64,000 nt of DNA from Limnospira fusiformis SAG 85.79 (GCF_012516315.1 NZ_CP051185.1:393459-457458), one strand, 5' to 3'; shown: positions 17,357 through 26,335, numbered from the stretch's first letter. Notes: generated by a model not told the origin, from the letters alone. Program-made: numbers and translations.

Positions 17357-20300
17357 ATGCCTAAACTTTTATCAGATTATTTTAGCCTCAATCGTCGCTA
17401 TTCTCGGTCTATCAATATCGAGCGGGATTTTGACAATGTGGAAGCCTTAGCCGGATATATTCTAACAGAGCGATCGCTAGATGCACTGCGGCGAATTTTG
17501 ACCGGATTTACTAACCCCCAAGCTAACCGCGCCTGGACGCTAACCGGAGTCTATGGAACCGGAAAATCATCCTTTGCTCAATTCTTAATTGCCGCCTGTG
17601 GCGACGAAAAAAATTCCGCCCACCAGGAAGCCTTAGCACTAATTGAAACTACCCTTGGTAGCGACAGTAAAGAGTATTTATCATTAACTAAAACTATCCC
17701 CAAAGCAGGTTTTTTTAGGGCGATTGTCACCGCACAAAGGGAACCTTTAAGCCATACAATTATTAGGGCTTTATATCGTGGCTGTGAAAGTTTTTGGGCT
17801 GACAAAAACCCACAGAAAAGACCCCAAGTATACCGAGACTTAGTAGATTTAAATGCAGAAATTGACCACCAAAACTCTGTCAATAGTAAAGATGTTGTCA
17901 CCCTAGTTAAAGAAATTAGTAAAGCCGCCGCAACTCCCCTGTTAATTATCATTGATGAGTTAGGGAAAAACCTAGAATTTGTCGCCCAAAATCAAGGGGC
18001 AGAAGATTTATATCTGTTGCAACAATTAGCAGAACTTCCTCGTGATAGCAATTCTCCCATTTATTTAATTGGTTTGCTACATCAAGCCTTTGCAGACTAT
18101 GGGGAAAGATTGAGTTCTGTTCAACGCAACGAATGGGCGAAAATTCAAGGCAGGTTTGAAGATATCCCCTTTAAAGATTCCTCCCCTCAAATGCTTCGAT
18201 TGGTGGGTAAGGCGATCGATGCTTCAAATGCCAAAACCTATACAGGCGCGATTAATGACAGGGCTAGACAATGGTTTGATTCACTACCTGTCGCACTTAC
18301 CTCAGACATCACTACTGAGGTGCTGGGTGCAACCTATCCCCTGCATCCGTTGGCGGCGTTAGTATTACCTGAATTATGCACCCAATACGCCCAAAACGAT
18401 CGCTCCTTATTTACATTCCTCACCAGTGCCGAACCCTATTCCTTTAGGCGCTATTTAGAAGAGACGATCGCAGATGATACGAAACTGCCGACCTTGAAAC
18501 TCGACCGTGTTTACGACTATTTTATCGAAGCCGTGGGGATGGGTATCACCTCCCGCCCGAAACTGCAACGATGGATAGAAGTGCAGGGCTTAATTAACGA
18601 TGTTTCCAAAACCTTGGATCCTGACAGTTTACGGGTGCTGAAAACTATCGGAACCTTAAATATTGTCACCACCACCGGGGGGCTGAAAGCTACACGATCG
18701 CTTGTGGCTTTGGCAATGTGTGACGGTGTGGACGAGTCCCAGGAGTGGGAAAAAGCGATCGAGAACCTGCTGCAAAAAGGAATCGTTACCTATCGGCGAC
18801 AAGTTGATGAGTTGCGGATTTGGGAAGGGTCTGATTTTAATGTAGATAGCGCCGTAGCCGACTATTTGGGAAGCGATCGCACCACCCTAGTCGAACTTCT
18901 GTCGGAAATTCGCCCTTTGGAACCCCTAGTCGCCCAACGACACAGTTATGTTACAGGAACCCTGCGCTATTTTGAACGGCGCTATCTTGATAATCCTATA
19001 CATCTCTCCGCTCTTTCTTGTACCCTGAAAGATGCCGACGGTGCGATCGCTTATTGGGTGGGGGAACAATTGCCCAATGTTATGCCAGAAATGACCACCG
19101 ACGGCAAACCTTTAATCGTGGTTGGTGTCGCCAAATTGGAAACCTTGCGGATACAGGCGCGGGAATTGGCTGCATTGCGACACATTGAAAATAATGCTCC
19201 CGAATTGCAAAGCGACGGGGTGGCGCGGCGAGAAGTGCGTTACCGTTTAGTGCAAGCCGAGGAGTTATTTGATGATAGCCTTAGTCAGGCTTTTGACCTC
19301 GCGGAAAATCCCAACCAATGCTGGATTTTGGGAAAACAAGAAACCCTCAACCACATTACCCATTTTCACGCCCAACTGTCGCGGGTGTGCGATCAGGTTT
19401 ATCCTCAAACCCCGATTTTGTGGAATGAACTAATCAATCGGCGCGACCTCACCTCCCAAGGCGCTAAGGCGAGACTGGAGTTGATTTCGGCAATGTTGCA
19501 ATACGGCGATCGCCAACGGTTAGAATTGACAGGATACGGCCCGGAAGTGAGTATCTATTACTCCCTTTTGTCGGAAACCAAAATCCATCGCTGCGAGGAT
19601 GACCAGTGGGGATTTTACCCGCCGCCGGAAGATGCGGGGATTTTCAACGTTTGGAAGGCGATTGAAACCTTTTGTCTGGAAGCGAAAGAACAACAGCAAA
19701 CCTTAGATTTGCTTTATCAGCGCCTGCAAGCGCCTCCCTACGGCATGAAACAAGGGGCGATCGCCATATTGTTAGCGGCGGTGCTGCTTTACCTTATCGA
19801 CGACGTGGGGGTTTATAAAGATGGCTCCTTTATCCCCGTGTTGGGATTGGAACATTTCGAGATATTGGTGAGGTATCCCGATCGCTTTTCCGTGAAATAC
19901 TTTGAAGTCCTCGGAGTGCGATCGCAAGTCTTTAAAGAATTGGAGGCAATTTGGGGGAAACGCAAACCCCTCAATAAACCGGGGCTTCGTAATATCACCC
20001 TGTTAACAGTCGTTAAACCCTTGTTTCAATTCGCCAAAGCATTACCCCCCTACACCACTCAAACTAAGCGCCTCAGCGCCCAAGCAGTGGGGGTGTTGCA
20101 GGCGTTGCAGCGAGACCAGGAACCGGACGAACTGGTGTTTACATCTTTACCGCAAGCCTGTGGTTTGCCGGCAATTACCAGCCAAGAGGGAGAGGATACC
20201 AATATTGCCAAAACCCTCCGCACCAAGCTAGTAGAAGCCCTGCGAGAGATTCAGACGGCTTATGATTGCTTGCTCAACGACTGTCAGACGCGCTTATACG

Positions 20301-20872
20301 AGGCGTTTGGCATCAGAAGCCCCGAAACTCGCCTGCGGGAAGATTTGCGAGTGCGTGCGAGTTATATTAGCGGTCAATCTCTGGAACGTCGCCTAACCAG
20401 TTTTGCTCAGGCGGCAGCAGATGAGAATAAAAGCGATCGCCAGTGGTTAGAAGCACTGGTGATGATAGTTGCCGATAAACCTGCCGAGTCCTGGACTGAT
20501 GAAGATGCCACCGGATTCGAGATTAAACTCAGCGACATCGCCAGAAGGTTTAAGAACCTGGAAGCGTTGCAGAAAGAAGTCGCCGCCAAAGGAGAGGGAT
20601 TTGAGGCGCGGCGGATTACCGTTACCCGTCCCGACGGCAAGGAAACCCACGGCATAGTCTGGAGCGATCGCGAATCCCAAGGTAAAATCGAGGCGTTGGT
20701 TGAAGAAATATTGCAAAAACCGATTTTGCGAGATAATCCTCAACTCCAGCAAGCCTTTGTTGCTAAACTAACCGAAAGAGTTTTGGCAGCAACCTCCCCC
20801 GAGAATATTCCTCAAATGCAGGGAAAGCGTCAAACCCTGAAGCCTGAAGCCGATCAAATCAGTGTGAATTAA
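17357..20872 (+). CDS. Large P-loop ATPase, SspC-like
   Basis: The protein has about 1,171 residues. Walker A is GVYGTGKSS near residue 65 and Walker B is LLIIIDELGKN near residue 196, an AAA-type fold followed by a long helical region. A TTG at 17345 is in frame but AAGGAG sits directly against it, so ATG at 17357 is the better start. It directly follows the DUF4007 gene, with the end of that gene lying inside the leader of this one. In Ssp systems SspC is the ATPase partner of SspB and SspD. Other DNA-defence ATPases (BREX BrxC-type) have similar size, so family should be confirmed by profile search. Confidence 0.75.
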   Translation: MPKLLSDYFSLNRRYSRSINIERDFDNVEALAGYILTERSLDALRRILTGFTNPQANRAWTLTGVYGTGKSSFAQFLIAACGDEKNSAHQEALALIETTLGSDSKEYLSLTKTIPKAGFFRAIVTAQREPLSHTIIRALYRGCESFWADKNPQKRPQVYRDLVDLNAEIDHQNSVNSKDVVTLVKEISKAAATPLLIIIDELGKNLEFVAQNQGAEDLYLLQQLAELPRDSNSPIYLIGLLHQAFADYGERLSSVQRNEWAKIQGRFEDIPFKDSSPQMLRLVGKAIDASNAKTYTGAINDRARQWFDSLPVALTSDITTEVLGATYPLHPLAALVLPELCTQYAQNDRSLFTFLTSAEPYSFRRYLEETIADDTKLPTLKLDRVYDYFIEAVGMGITSRPKLQRWIEVQGLINDVSKTLDPDSLRVLKTIGTLNIVTTTGGLKATRSLVALAMCDGVDESQEWEKAIENLLQKGIVTYRRQVDELRIWEGSDFNVDSAVADYLGSDRTTLVELLSEIRPLEPLVAQRHSYVTGTLRYFERRYLDNPIHLSALSCTLKDADGAIAYWVGEQLPNVMPEMTTDGKPLIVVGVAKLETLRIQARELAALRHIENNAPELQSDGVARREVRYRLVQAEELFDDSLSQAFDLAENPNQCWILGKQETLNHITHFHAQLSRVCDQVYPQTPILWNELINRRDLTSQGAKARLELISAMLQYGDRQRLELTGYGPEVSIYYSLLSETKIHRCEDDQWGFYPPPEDAGIFNVWKAIETFCLEAKEQQQTLDLLYQRLQAPPYGMKQGAIAILLAAVLLYLIDDVGVYKDGSFIPVLGLEHFEILVRYPDRFSVKYFEVLGVRSQVFKELEAIWGKRKPLNKPGLRNITLLTVVKPLFQFAKALPPYTTQTKRLSAQAVGVLQALQRDQEPDELVFTSLPQACGLPAITSQEGEDTNIAKTLRTKLVEALREIQTAYDCLLNDCQTRLYEAFGIRSPETRLREDLRVRASYISGQSLERRLTSFAQAAADENKSDRQWLEALVMIVADKPAESWTDEDATGFEIKLSDIARRFKNLEALQKEVAAKGEGFEARRITVTRPDGKETHGIVWSDRESQGKIEALVEEILQKPILRDNPQLQQAFVAKLTERVLAATSPENIPQMQGKRQTLKPEADQISVN

Positions 20873-20895
20873 TCGCCAAATCCAGGAGGTTTACC

Positions 20896-21504
20896 ATGAA
20901 TCCGACGAAAACTCCTCAGACTATGGAAAATCATCCGGTGGTGTTGCATCTCCATCCGGCGATCGAGTTAACCCCAGAGCAATTTTTAGAAATTTGTCAA
21001 CTCAATCGAGACTTACGCCTTGAACGCACAGCCACAGGAGAATTAGTGATTATGCCCCCCACTGGCAGCGAAACGGGTGGACGCAATTTTAGACTACTCG
21101 GCCAGCTTTATAACTGGACTGAAGGAGACGAGACGGGAATTGGGTTTGATTCGGGTACGGGTTTTACTTTACCGAATGGAGCGCAAATTTCTCCCGATGC
21201 TGCTTGGGTGAAGTTGGAACGATGGAACGCCCTTACAGCAGAAGAACAGGAACAATTTGCTCCCCTTGCGCCGGATTTTGTGGTGGAATTGCGATCGCTA
21301 TCTGACCCCTTAAAACTACTCCAAGACAAAATGCAACAGTACATCGATAATGGGGTGCAACTGGGATGGCTGATAGACCGCAAACAGCGTCGAGTTTACA
21401 TATATCGTCCCGGAAATGCGGTAGAATGCCTCAATAATCCGGCTACAGTTAGTGGCGAGCCAATCTTGCCTGGGTTTGTTCTGGATTTAAGCAAAATTTG
21501 GTAA
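20896..21504 (+). CDS. Uma2-family (DUF820) putative endonuclease
   Basis: The protein has 202 residues. The PD-(D/E)XK-like pattern of Uma2 is visible in ISPDAAWV and PDFVVELRS, with the conserved TGSETGGRN and GWLIDRKQRRVYIYRPG. Uma2 proteins are hugely expanded in cyanobacteria and their targets are unknown. AGGAGG seven bases before ATG 20896 is a strong ribosome site. The gene sits between the sspC-like and sspD-like genes, 23 bp after the former, so it is probably in the same transcript and may be a late insertion into the operon. Confidence 0.85.
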   Translation: MNPTKTPQTMENHPVVLHLHPAIELTPEQFLEICQLNRDLRLERTATGELVIMPPTGSETGGRNFRLLGQLYNWTEGDETGIGFDSGTGFTLPNGAQISPDAAWVKLERWNALTAEEQEQFAPLAPDFVVELRSLSDPLKLLQDKMQQYIDNGVQLGWLIDRKQRRVYIYRPGNAVECLNNPATVSGEPILPGFVLDLSKIW

Positions 21505-21571
21505 AAAAGCCCTCGAAAAACTTGCTAAAGTTAGGGTGAGCAGCCCGAAATGTGGGAAAATTACAGGAGAT

Positions 21572-22375
21572 ATGAGCAACAAACCCCTTCGACATATCCT
21601 CGGTTTATCCGGTGGCAAGGACAGCACGGCCCTCGCCGTACTCCTGCACAAACAGGTGCCGCAGATGGAGTATTTCTTCTGCGACACTCATAAGGAGTTG
21701 CCCGAAACTTACGAGTATCTCGATCGCATCAAAGCTCGCTTAGGGATTAAAATTCACTATCTGAGTGCCAAGCGAGGATTTGACCATTGGCTCGACATTC
21801 ATGGCGGGTTACTTCCCTCACCCCAAAAGCGCTGGTGTACGGTGATGATGAAAATCAAGCCCCTAGAGGAATTTGTCGGGGACGACGAAACCATAAGCTA
21901 TATTGGCATCCGCGCCGACGAAAACCGCGATGGTTACATCTCCACCAAACCAAATATTCGCCCAGTATATCCGTTTAAAGAAAAGGGTTTGGTAAAAGCT
22001 GATATCCTACGGTTGCTAGAAGAGAGCGGCATTGGACTCCCCGACTATTATCGTTGGCGCAGTCGCTCCGGTTGCTTTTTCTGTTTTTTTCAGCGAAAAT
22101 ATGAATGGGTAAAGCTGGCGGAGGAACATCCGGATCTGTTTGCTCAGGCGGTTGACTACGAGCAGAATCATAGTGACGGCAGGCATTACACTTGGACGGA
22201 TGGGGAAACGCTGCTCGAACTACTCGAACGCAAGGAGGAAATTATTGCCAACCATGAGAAAGCAATGGCCAAGGAAATCACAAAATCAGTCCCCAATCGA
22301 CCTTTAGCTGATGTCCTGTCTTCAGTCTTAGATGAGGAAGATGAGGATTTACCATGTTTGGCCTGTCATTTGTAA
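21572..22375 (+). CDS. PAPS-reductase-family sulfur-transfer protein, SspD/DndC-like
   Basis: The start is ATG at 21572, preceded by AGGAG; an in-frame GTG at 21536 would add 12 residues. The protein has 267 residues. The ATP-pyrophosphatase loop is SGGKDS (13-18). Conserved cysteines occur in KRWCTVMM and in SGCFFCFFQRK, as in DndC-type proteins whose Cys bind an Fe-S cluster, and the C-terminus ends CLACHL. The role in phosphorothioation is to activate DNA with ATP and deliver sulfur from the cysteine desulfurase. Its context (DUF4007, ATPase upstream; DGQHR protein downstream) supports the assignment over a sulfate-assimilation PAPS reductase. Confidence 0.82.
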   Translation: MSNKPLRHILGLSGGKDSTALAVLLHKQVPQMEYFFCDTHKELPETYEYLDRIKARLGIKIHYLSAKRGFDHWLDIHGGLLPSPQKRWCTVMMKIKPLEEFVGDDETISYIGIRADENRDGYISTKPNIRPVYPFKEKGLVKADILRLLEESGIGLPDYYRWRSRSGCFFCFFQRKYEWVKLAEEHPDLFAQAVDYEQNHSDGRHYTWTDGETLLELLERKEEIIANHEKAMAKEITKSVPNRPLADVLSSVLDEEDEDLPCLACHL

Positions 22376-22402
22376 CTTTATGAGTCAGTAATTATCCCTG
22401 CT

Positions 22403-22912
22403 ATGTCTGATGTATATGATTTTGCTACTCAAAAGGCAGCAATTTCAGGTCACTTTGCAAGAGAGCATGAATTTATGCTCAGATGGTTGCCCCATTATGT
22501 AGAAAATTTTCCTATAGCAATGCGAGGAATTAAGTTAAAATGGGAAAATTGTAAATTTGTCAAAGCAGCTCAAGTTCAAATTCCTAACAAACATGGGGTT
22601 TACTGCTTTTCGATAAAACTAGGCCGTCCATTTCCAGAAGACATTCATTTGCCTCTCTATATTGGAAAAGCAGCACCTGGATATTTATCAGAAAGGTTTG
22701 AATCTTATTTGAAGGAAAGGGAAAATCTTCAAGGCCGCACCAAAATAGTTTTCATGCTTAATAAGTATAAAAATGAGTTGTATTTTTGGTGGGCAGTGTT
22801 ACCCCGTATAAATGTTGATACAGTAGAAGAACACCTTCTAATGTGTTGTCAACCTCCCTGTAACACACAAATACCTTCAAGAGAAAAACTCTGGGCTAAA
22901 GCATTCGATTAA
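22403..22912 (+). CDS. GIY-YIG-type nuclease, putative effector of the phosphorothioation module
   Basis: The protein has 169 residues. It shows HGVYCFSI (GIY position, 65-67), PLYIGKA (YIG, 86-88), the downstream Arg in LSERFESYL (98), and a Glu in TVEEHLLMCCQPPCNT (142/143) with a following Asn, which is the GIY-YIG arrangement. It lies 27 bp after the sspD-like gene and 34 bp before the DGQHR gene, so the three look like one operon. Base composition is visibly more AT-rich than the upstream genes. A role in cutting unmodified DNA is an inference; I do not know this combination from described Ssp systems. Confidence 0.65.
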   Translation: MSDVYDFATQKAAISGHFAREHEFMLRWLPHYVENFPIAMRGIKLKWENCKFVKAAQVQIPNKHGVYCFSIKLGRPFPEDIHLPLYIGKAAPGYLSERFESYLKERENLQGRTKIVFMLNKYKNELYFWWAVLPRINVDTVEEHLLMCCQPPCNTQIPSREKLWAKAFD

Positions 22913-22946
22913 TTGACTTTTGTTAAACGGAAGATAGGAGATCAGA

Positions 22947-24302
22947 ATGGCAGATTATGTTCCAGCCTTAAAAGCGAGAATGGGTGATTGGCAATATTAT
23001 GTAACCGTGATGAAGCTTGGTAAAATAGCACGAGAATGTCAAATTGCTGAAGACATTCGCCCGAATAAAGAGTTGAATGAGCTGATTCAAAGAGAAATTA
23101 CCGGGCGTGTTGCCAAAGAGATGGTTCCATATTTATTGAATGAACAACAGAGGTTTTATGGGGCGTTGGTGGTTGCTGTCTATGGGGGTGAACCTGAATT
23201 TTCGCAAGTAACAGTTGATGAACATCCCTTGATAGATGATGATGACGATCGACATAGCTATGGTTTTGGTTTATTGCGCTTCGATGGAAGCCAAATTTAC
23301 TATGCTCTTGATGGTCAACACCGGCTGCGGTCTATCCAAGAAGCCATAAGAATCAATCCCGATCTTGCCAAAGAAGAAATTAGCGTTATTATTCTGAAAC
23401 ATGAAGAAACGCAAGAGGGTCTACAGCGAACTCGCCGGTTGTTTTCTACTCTCAACCGCAGAGCTAAACCTACAACTGCTGGACAAAATATAGCCATTGA
23501 TGAAGATGACGCTATAGCTATTGTTAGTCGTCAGCTTGTGAAAGAAAATGCTATTCTTAAAGATTTAGTTTCAATCAAACTAACGACAAAAAAAATCCAA
23601 CAAAATAAAAATGATTATCCTTATATAACAACCCTTGCAGCTTTTTATGCAACCAATGAAATTCTCCTGGGGTGCTATGAGGGTGGATTGGAAATAGACC
23701 AAGACTTCAAGCAATTTAGACCTTCAAATGATGAATTGGAAAACTACTACAAATTTTTAGAGCAGATATGGATGTTGATGCTAAACAAATGCCCTGGATT
23801 TGAACCTGTGGTTAATGGCAAAAAGAAACCAGGAGATCTTAGGAGACTTATCAATGATGATGGGTCTATATCCTTTAATGAAAAAGGTAAACCTATGGCT
23901 GGAGGAAATGTTTTTGCCAGACCGATTGGACAATACATAGTTGCTGAAGTAATAAAACAAGCAGGAATTCAAGGAAAGTCTATAGAAAATGCAATCGATG
24001 CAATTATGAATAATGTACCTATGGACATTAATCTAGCTCCCTGGAAAAATCTGGTTTGGAATCCCTCTACACAAAGAATTGTAGGAAGTAAGAGTGAGAG
24101 AGCTTTAATTGTTTCGCTAATTAGTCATGCTTTAGGATTAAAAATTAATGTTAAAATACGGGAACTAAAGCAAAAATATCGTGACGCAATAGAGGATCAA
24201 AAAGCATCTTTATTGCCTCAAATTAATTGGTCGGGTAACTCTCATGACAACGAAGTAGAAAACGAAGTAGACAACGAAGTAGAAGATGATGAAAATGAAT
24301 GA
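22947..24302 (+). CDS. DGQHR-domain protein, DndB-like
   Basis: The protein has 451 residues. The diagnostic stretch YYALDGQHRLRSI (DGQHR at 122-126) identifies the DGQHR domain found in DndB and other phosphorothioation-associated proteins. DndB represses dnd transcription in known systems, while related DGQR motifs occur in the restriction protein SspE. The C-terminus is a short acidic repeat (ENEVDNEVEDDENE) encoded by near-identical 15-bp units. Start ATG 22947 has GGAG upstream. It is the last gene of the operon, and like the preceding gene it is AT-rich, which suggests separate acquisition. Confidence 0.82.
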   Translation: MADYVPALKARMGDWQYYVTVMKLGKIARECQIAEDIRPNKELNELIQREITGRVAKEMVPYLLNEQQRFYGALVVAVYGGEPEFSQVTVDEHPLIDDDDDRHSYGFGLLRFDGSQIYYALDGQHRLRSIQEAIRINPDLAKEEISVIILKHEETQEGLQRTRRLFSTLNRRAKPTTAGQNIAIDEDDAIAIVSRQLVKENAILKDLVSIKLTTKKIQQNKNDYPYITTLAAFYATNEILLGCYEGGLEIDQDFKQFRPSNDELENYYKFLEQIWMLMLNKCPGFEPVVNGKKKPGDLRRLINDDGSISFNEKGKPMAGGNVFARPIGQYIVAEVIKQAGIQGKSIENAIDAIMNNVPMDINLAPWKNLVWNPSTQRIVGSKSERALIVSLISHALGLKINVKIRELKQKYRDAIEDQKASLLPQINWSGNSHDNEVENEVDNEVEDDENE

Positions 24303-24318
24303 AAGAACATGATAGTTA

Positions 24319-24386
24319 GCGATCGCTACACTGTCAACTATAAAAGCGATCGCAGGTTTCCCGAATCCCCAATTGCTATAATAGAG
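24319..24386 (+). repeat. HIP1-bounded promoter-like element, copy 1
   Basis: After GCGATCGC (24319) comes TACACTGTCAACTA, a second HIP1 (24345), then a conserved stretch ending TTGCTATAAT, a possible extended -10 box. The same ~60-bp element recurs at 27378 and 37448 in front of other toxin-antitoxin fragments. It likely served as a promoter that has been copied with the cassettes. Confidence 0.6.
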
Positions 24387-24414
24387 CAACTCTTTCTGTG
24401 TTAGAGGTTTTCCA

Positions 24415-24486
24415 ATGTCTATCATTACCATTGATGTCCCCGATGAACTTTCGGGACAACTGACACAAATAGGCGATCGCCCTTGA
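24415..24486 (+). pseudogene. 5' fragment of an antitoxin-like gene
   Basis: The 23 codons read [22 protein letters not shown] and then stop right after GCGATCGC (24473). They match the start of the complete gene at 40656 (there [22 protein letters not shown]), where the same octamer is also present at 40714. Another fragment of the same gene is at 26508 and 36578. Confidence 0.75.
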
Positions 24487-24517
24487 TTCCTGTCAATCTA
24501 AACCGGAGGCGATAGCT

Positions 24518-24793
24518 TTGACTGCCGAAAAAAGGATAGAACTCAGTCAACACGCCTTACTAAAAATTGAAGTCTTAGAAACTCACGGAATCACGATTTC
24601 TCCAGAGATAATTCAAGACACAATCCGAGCGCCAGACAAAGTAGAGTCTAGGGAAGGAGAAAAATACATCGCTCAAAAAAGATTAAATGAGACTTTAGTT
24701 CTCAGAGTCGTTTACAGAGAATATGCCGATCGCATTTTAGTCATTACCCACTACCCAGGAAGGAGGTCGCGATATGAAACGGATTCGATATAG
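24518..24793 (+). CDS. DUF4258 protein, probable toxin of a DUF4258/DUF2283 pair
   Basis: The protein has 91 residues and starts with TTG at 24518, backed by GGAGG at 24505-24509. It contains LSQHALLKIEVLETHGITIS and LRVVYREYADRILVITHYPGRR, which is DUF4258-like (RelE-fold style). Its 3' end overlaps the DUF2283 gene by 20 bp, so the two are coupled. Toxin identity is inferred from pairing, not demonstrated. The 3' two thirds of this gene are copied, without the start, at 26733 and 36803. Confidence 0.7.
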   Translation: MTAEKRIELSQHALLKIEVLETHGITISPEIIQDTIRAPDKVESREGEKYIAQKRLNETLVLRVVYREYADRILVITHYPGRRSRYETDSI

Positions 24794-24971
24794 TCCAGAT
24801 GTGGATGCTTTGCTGATTGAACTATCAGAGGAACCCATTGCCTATGCTGAAGATGAAGGCTCCCTAATTCTTCACTATTCTTCCAGTGGAGAGGTAGTGA
24901 CAATCGAGGTTTTAGATGTCAAAGAATTTATGGCTAAAAACTCCACTGCTGAAGTGAGTTGTGAAAATTGA
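24774..24971 (+). CDS. DUF2283 protein, probable antitoxin (copy 1)
   Basis: The protein has 65 residues: MKRIRYSPDVDALLIELSEE, then YAEDEGSLILHYSSSGEVVTIEVLD, the usual DUF2283 form. AAGGAGG lies about 9 bases before the ATG. It overlaps the DUF4258 gene and is present as identical copies at 26909 and 36979. Confidence 0.82.
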   Translation: MKRIRYSPDVDALLIELSEEPIAYAEDEGSLILHYSSSGEVVTIEVLDVKEFMAKNSTAEVSCEN

Positions 24972-25030
24972 CCTTTAGCTTGACGTTCCCACTTTAAATG
25001 CGTTAGTTAAACCTAACCATTTCCCATACA

Positions 25031-25339
25031 TTGTACCACCAAATTACCAAATTGGCAGAAAGAGACAATATCTCCCTTGACCAATGGGTGGCGATCGCCT
25101 TTTCGGCTCAAGTTTCCCCTTGGATGACTCAAGATTATGTCGTGGAGCCAGCAAAACAGGGAAATTGGGAACAATTTAAACAGGTTTTGAGCAAGGTTCC
25201 CTTAGTTCCGCCGGAGGAAGTAGTTGTCAGATTTCTGAAGTGGCGATCGCAGATTTACCCTTCCTCTGATCAAATAGTACCACCTCTTCAAATGGTCGTA
25301 TTTTACAAGATTTTCCTCAACTCAGCGCCCAAGATTTAG
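25031..25339 (+). pseudogene. Ribbon-helix-helix antitoxin relic with chimeric tail (copy 1)
   Basis: The reading LYHQITKLAERDNISLDQWVAIAFSAQ is the middle of a HicB/CopG-like antitoxin. A TAG stop at 25004 cuts the expected N-terminal beta strand (LTISHT...), which can still be read just after it. The body matches the complete version at 35068. After GCGATCGC (25243-25250) the frame continues into unrelated sequence, IYPSSDQIVPPLQM, which comes from a decayed antitoxin of another family. It is probably not functional. Confidence 0.65.
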
Positions 25340-25560
25340 TCAATGCTTGGAACTATTCCCAGGCTAGAGGAAATGGAAGCGGCAATTCAAAGAAATGAGG
25401 ATGATTGAAATAGGGTGCGTCTTGATGCCGATGAAAATTTCCCTCTTCCAATTGTCGAATTCCTGCGTTTAGCCGTTCACCATGTCCACCCAGCGATCGC
25501 GATTCTATGCCTGGATGGATCACAATCACTTTCAAGCTGATATAATACTCAATAAACTAA
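25251..25560 (+). pseudogene. Remnants of a DUF433/DUF5615 toxin-antitoxin pair (copy 1)
   Basis: One frame reads NGRILQDFPQLSAQDLVNAWNY, the C-terminal end of a DUF433 antitoxin, followed after a frame change by EEMEAAIQRNEDD and a stop. Next comes RLDADENFPLPIVEFLR, the N-terminus of a DUF5615 PIN-like toxin, which then breaks up. Both are fragments. The same decayed block is at 35321-35630. Confidence 0.6.
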
Positions 25561-25575
25561 AAATGGAGATCCGCC

Positions 25576-25815
25576 ATGAGCCTTGTTCAGACCATTGTGG
25601 AAAAATTGGAAAATTTACCTCCTGAAAAACAGCAGGAAGTGCTTAATTTCGTAGAATTGTTACACTTACAAATTGCACCCGATACAGATCTCTCTCAAGA
25701 AGATGAAACTGCCGAATCAGTTCTCACTAAAGCGGCACAATTTATTGGCTGTGTGGAAGGACCAGCGGATCTCTCAACAAACAAAAATTATCTTGAGGGA
25801 TACGGCAGGTCATGA
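25576..25815 (+). CDS. DUF2281-type antitoxin (copy 1)
   Basis: The protein has 79 residues: SLVQTIVEKLENLPPEKQQE then VLNFVELLHLQ, the DUF2281 pattern common in VapB-like antitoxins of cyanobacteria. GGAGAT precedes the ATG. The stop overlaps the ATG of the PIN toxin (ATGAG), so the pair is coupled. An identical copy is at 35646. Confidence 0.78.
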   Translation: MSLVQTIVEKLENLPPEKQQEVLNFVELLHLQIAPDTDLSQEDETAESVLTKAAQFIGCVEGPADLSTNKNYLEGYGRS

Positions 25816-26231
25816 GACGGGGAATCATCATCGATACGGGGCCATTGGTTGCGTTACTTAATAAACGCGATAGTTGGCATGAGTGGGTAAAACAGGAAGT
25901 GGCTCAAGTTAAACCGCCTTTATTGACTTGTGAATCGGTAATTTCAGAGGCTTGTTTTCTTTTAAAAAACCTACATAACGGTCAAGAGTCAGTTATTTAT
26001 TTACTAAATAACGGCACGATTCAAATCTCTTTTCGCTTGAATGAAGAAGCCGCTTCCATACAAGAACTGTCGAGGCGCTACCAGTCGATGCTGATGTCCC
26101 TTGCAGATGCCTGTATCGTTAGGATGGCTGAGTTATATCCTCAAAGTATGGTGTTAACCCTCGACAGCGATTTTACGATTTACCGCAAAAACCGAAATCA
26201 AGAAATTCCTCTCATTATGCCTCCCAGCTAA
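25812..26231 (+). CDS. PIN-domain toxin, VapC-like (copy 1)
   Basis: The protein has 139 residues. All four acidic PIN positions are visible: IIDTGPLVALL (first Asp), VISEACFLL (Glu), SLADACIVRMAE (Asp) and LTLDSDFTIY (Asp). PIN toxins are Mg-dependent RNases, commonly acting on tRNA. It is coupled to the DUF2281 gene. This copy reads YQSMLMSLADA where the other reads YQSVPMSLADA; the Pro version looks like the family norm, so this copy carries the derived change. The stop codon lies in the left end of a MITE-like element. Confidence 0.85.
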   Translation: MRRGIIIDTGPLVALLNKRDSWHEWVKQEVAQVKPPLLTCESVISEACFLLKNLHNGQESVIYLLNNGTIQISFRLNEEAASIQELSRRYQSMLMSLADACIVRMAELYPQSMVLTLDSDFTIYRKNRNQEIPLIMPPS

Positions 26232-26335
26232 GTAGGTCGGCGGAATTAACCCGAAGTTGAGCAACCGGCATAACCCTGGCAGCAAAAGGGTTTTAGGCAA
26301 AACGAATCTGGAAATATTTTCGCCTACCTACTTAG
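26228..26335. repeat. 108-bp MITE-like element (copy 1)
   Basis: CTAAGTAGGTCGGCG at the left end is the inverted complement of CGCCTACCTACTTAG at the right end with one mismatch. The interior is non-coding. The left end supplies the stop codon of the PIN toxin. An identical copy is at 36298. Such elements are normally moved by a transposase elsewhere. Confidence 0.7.
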
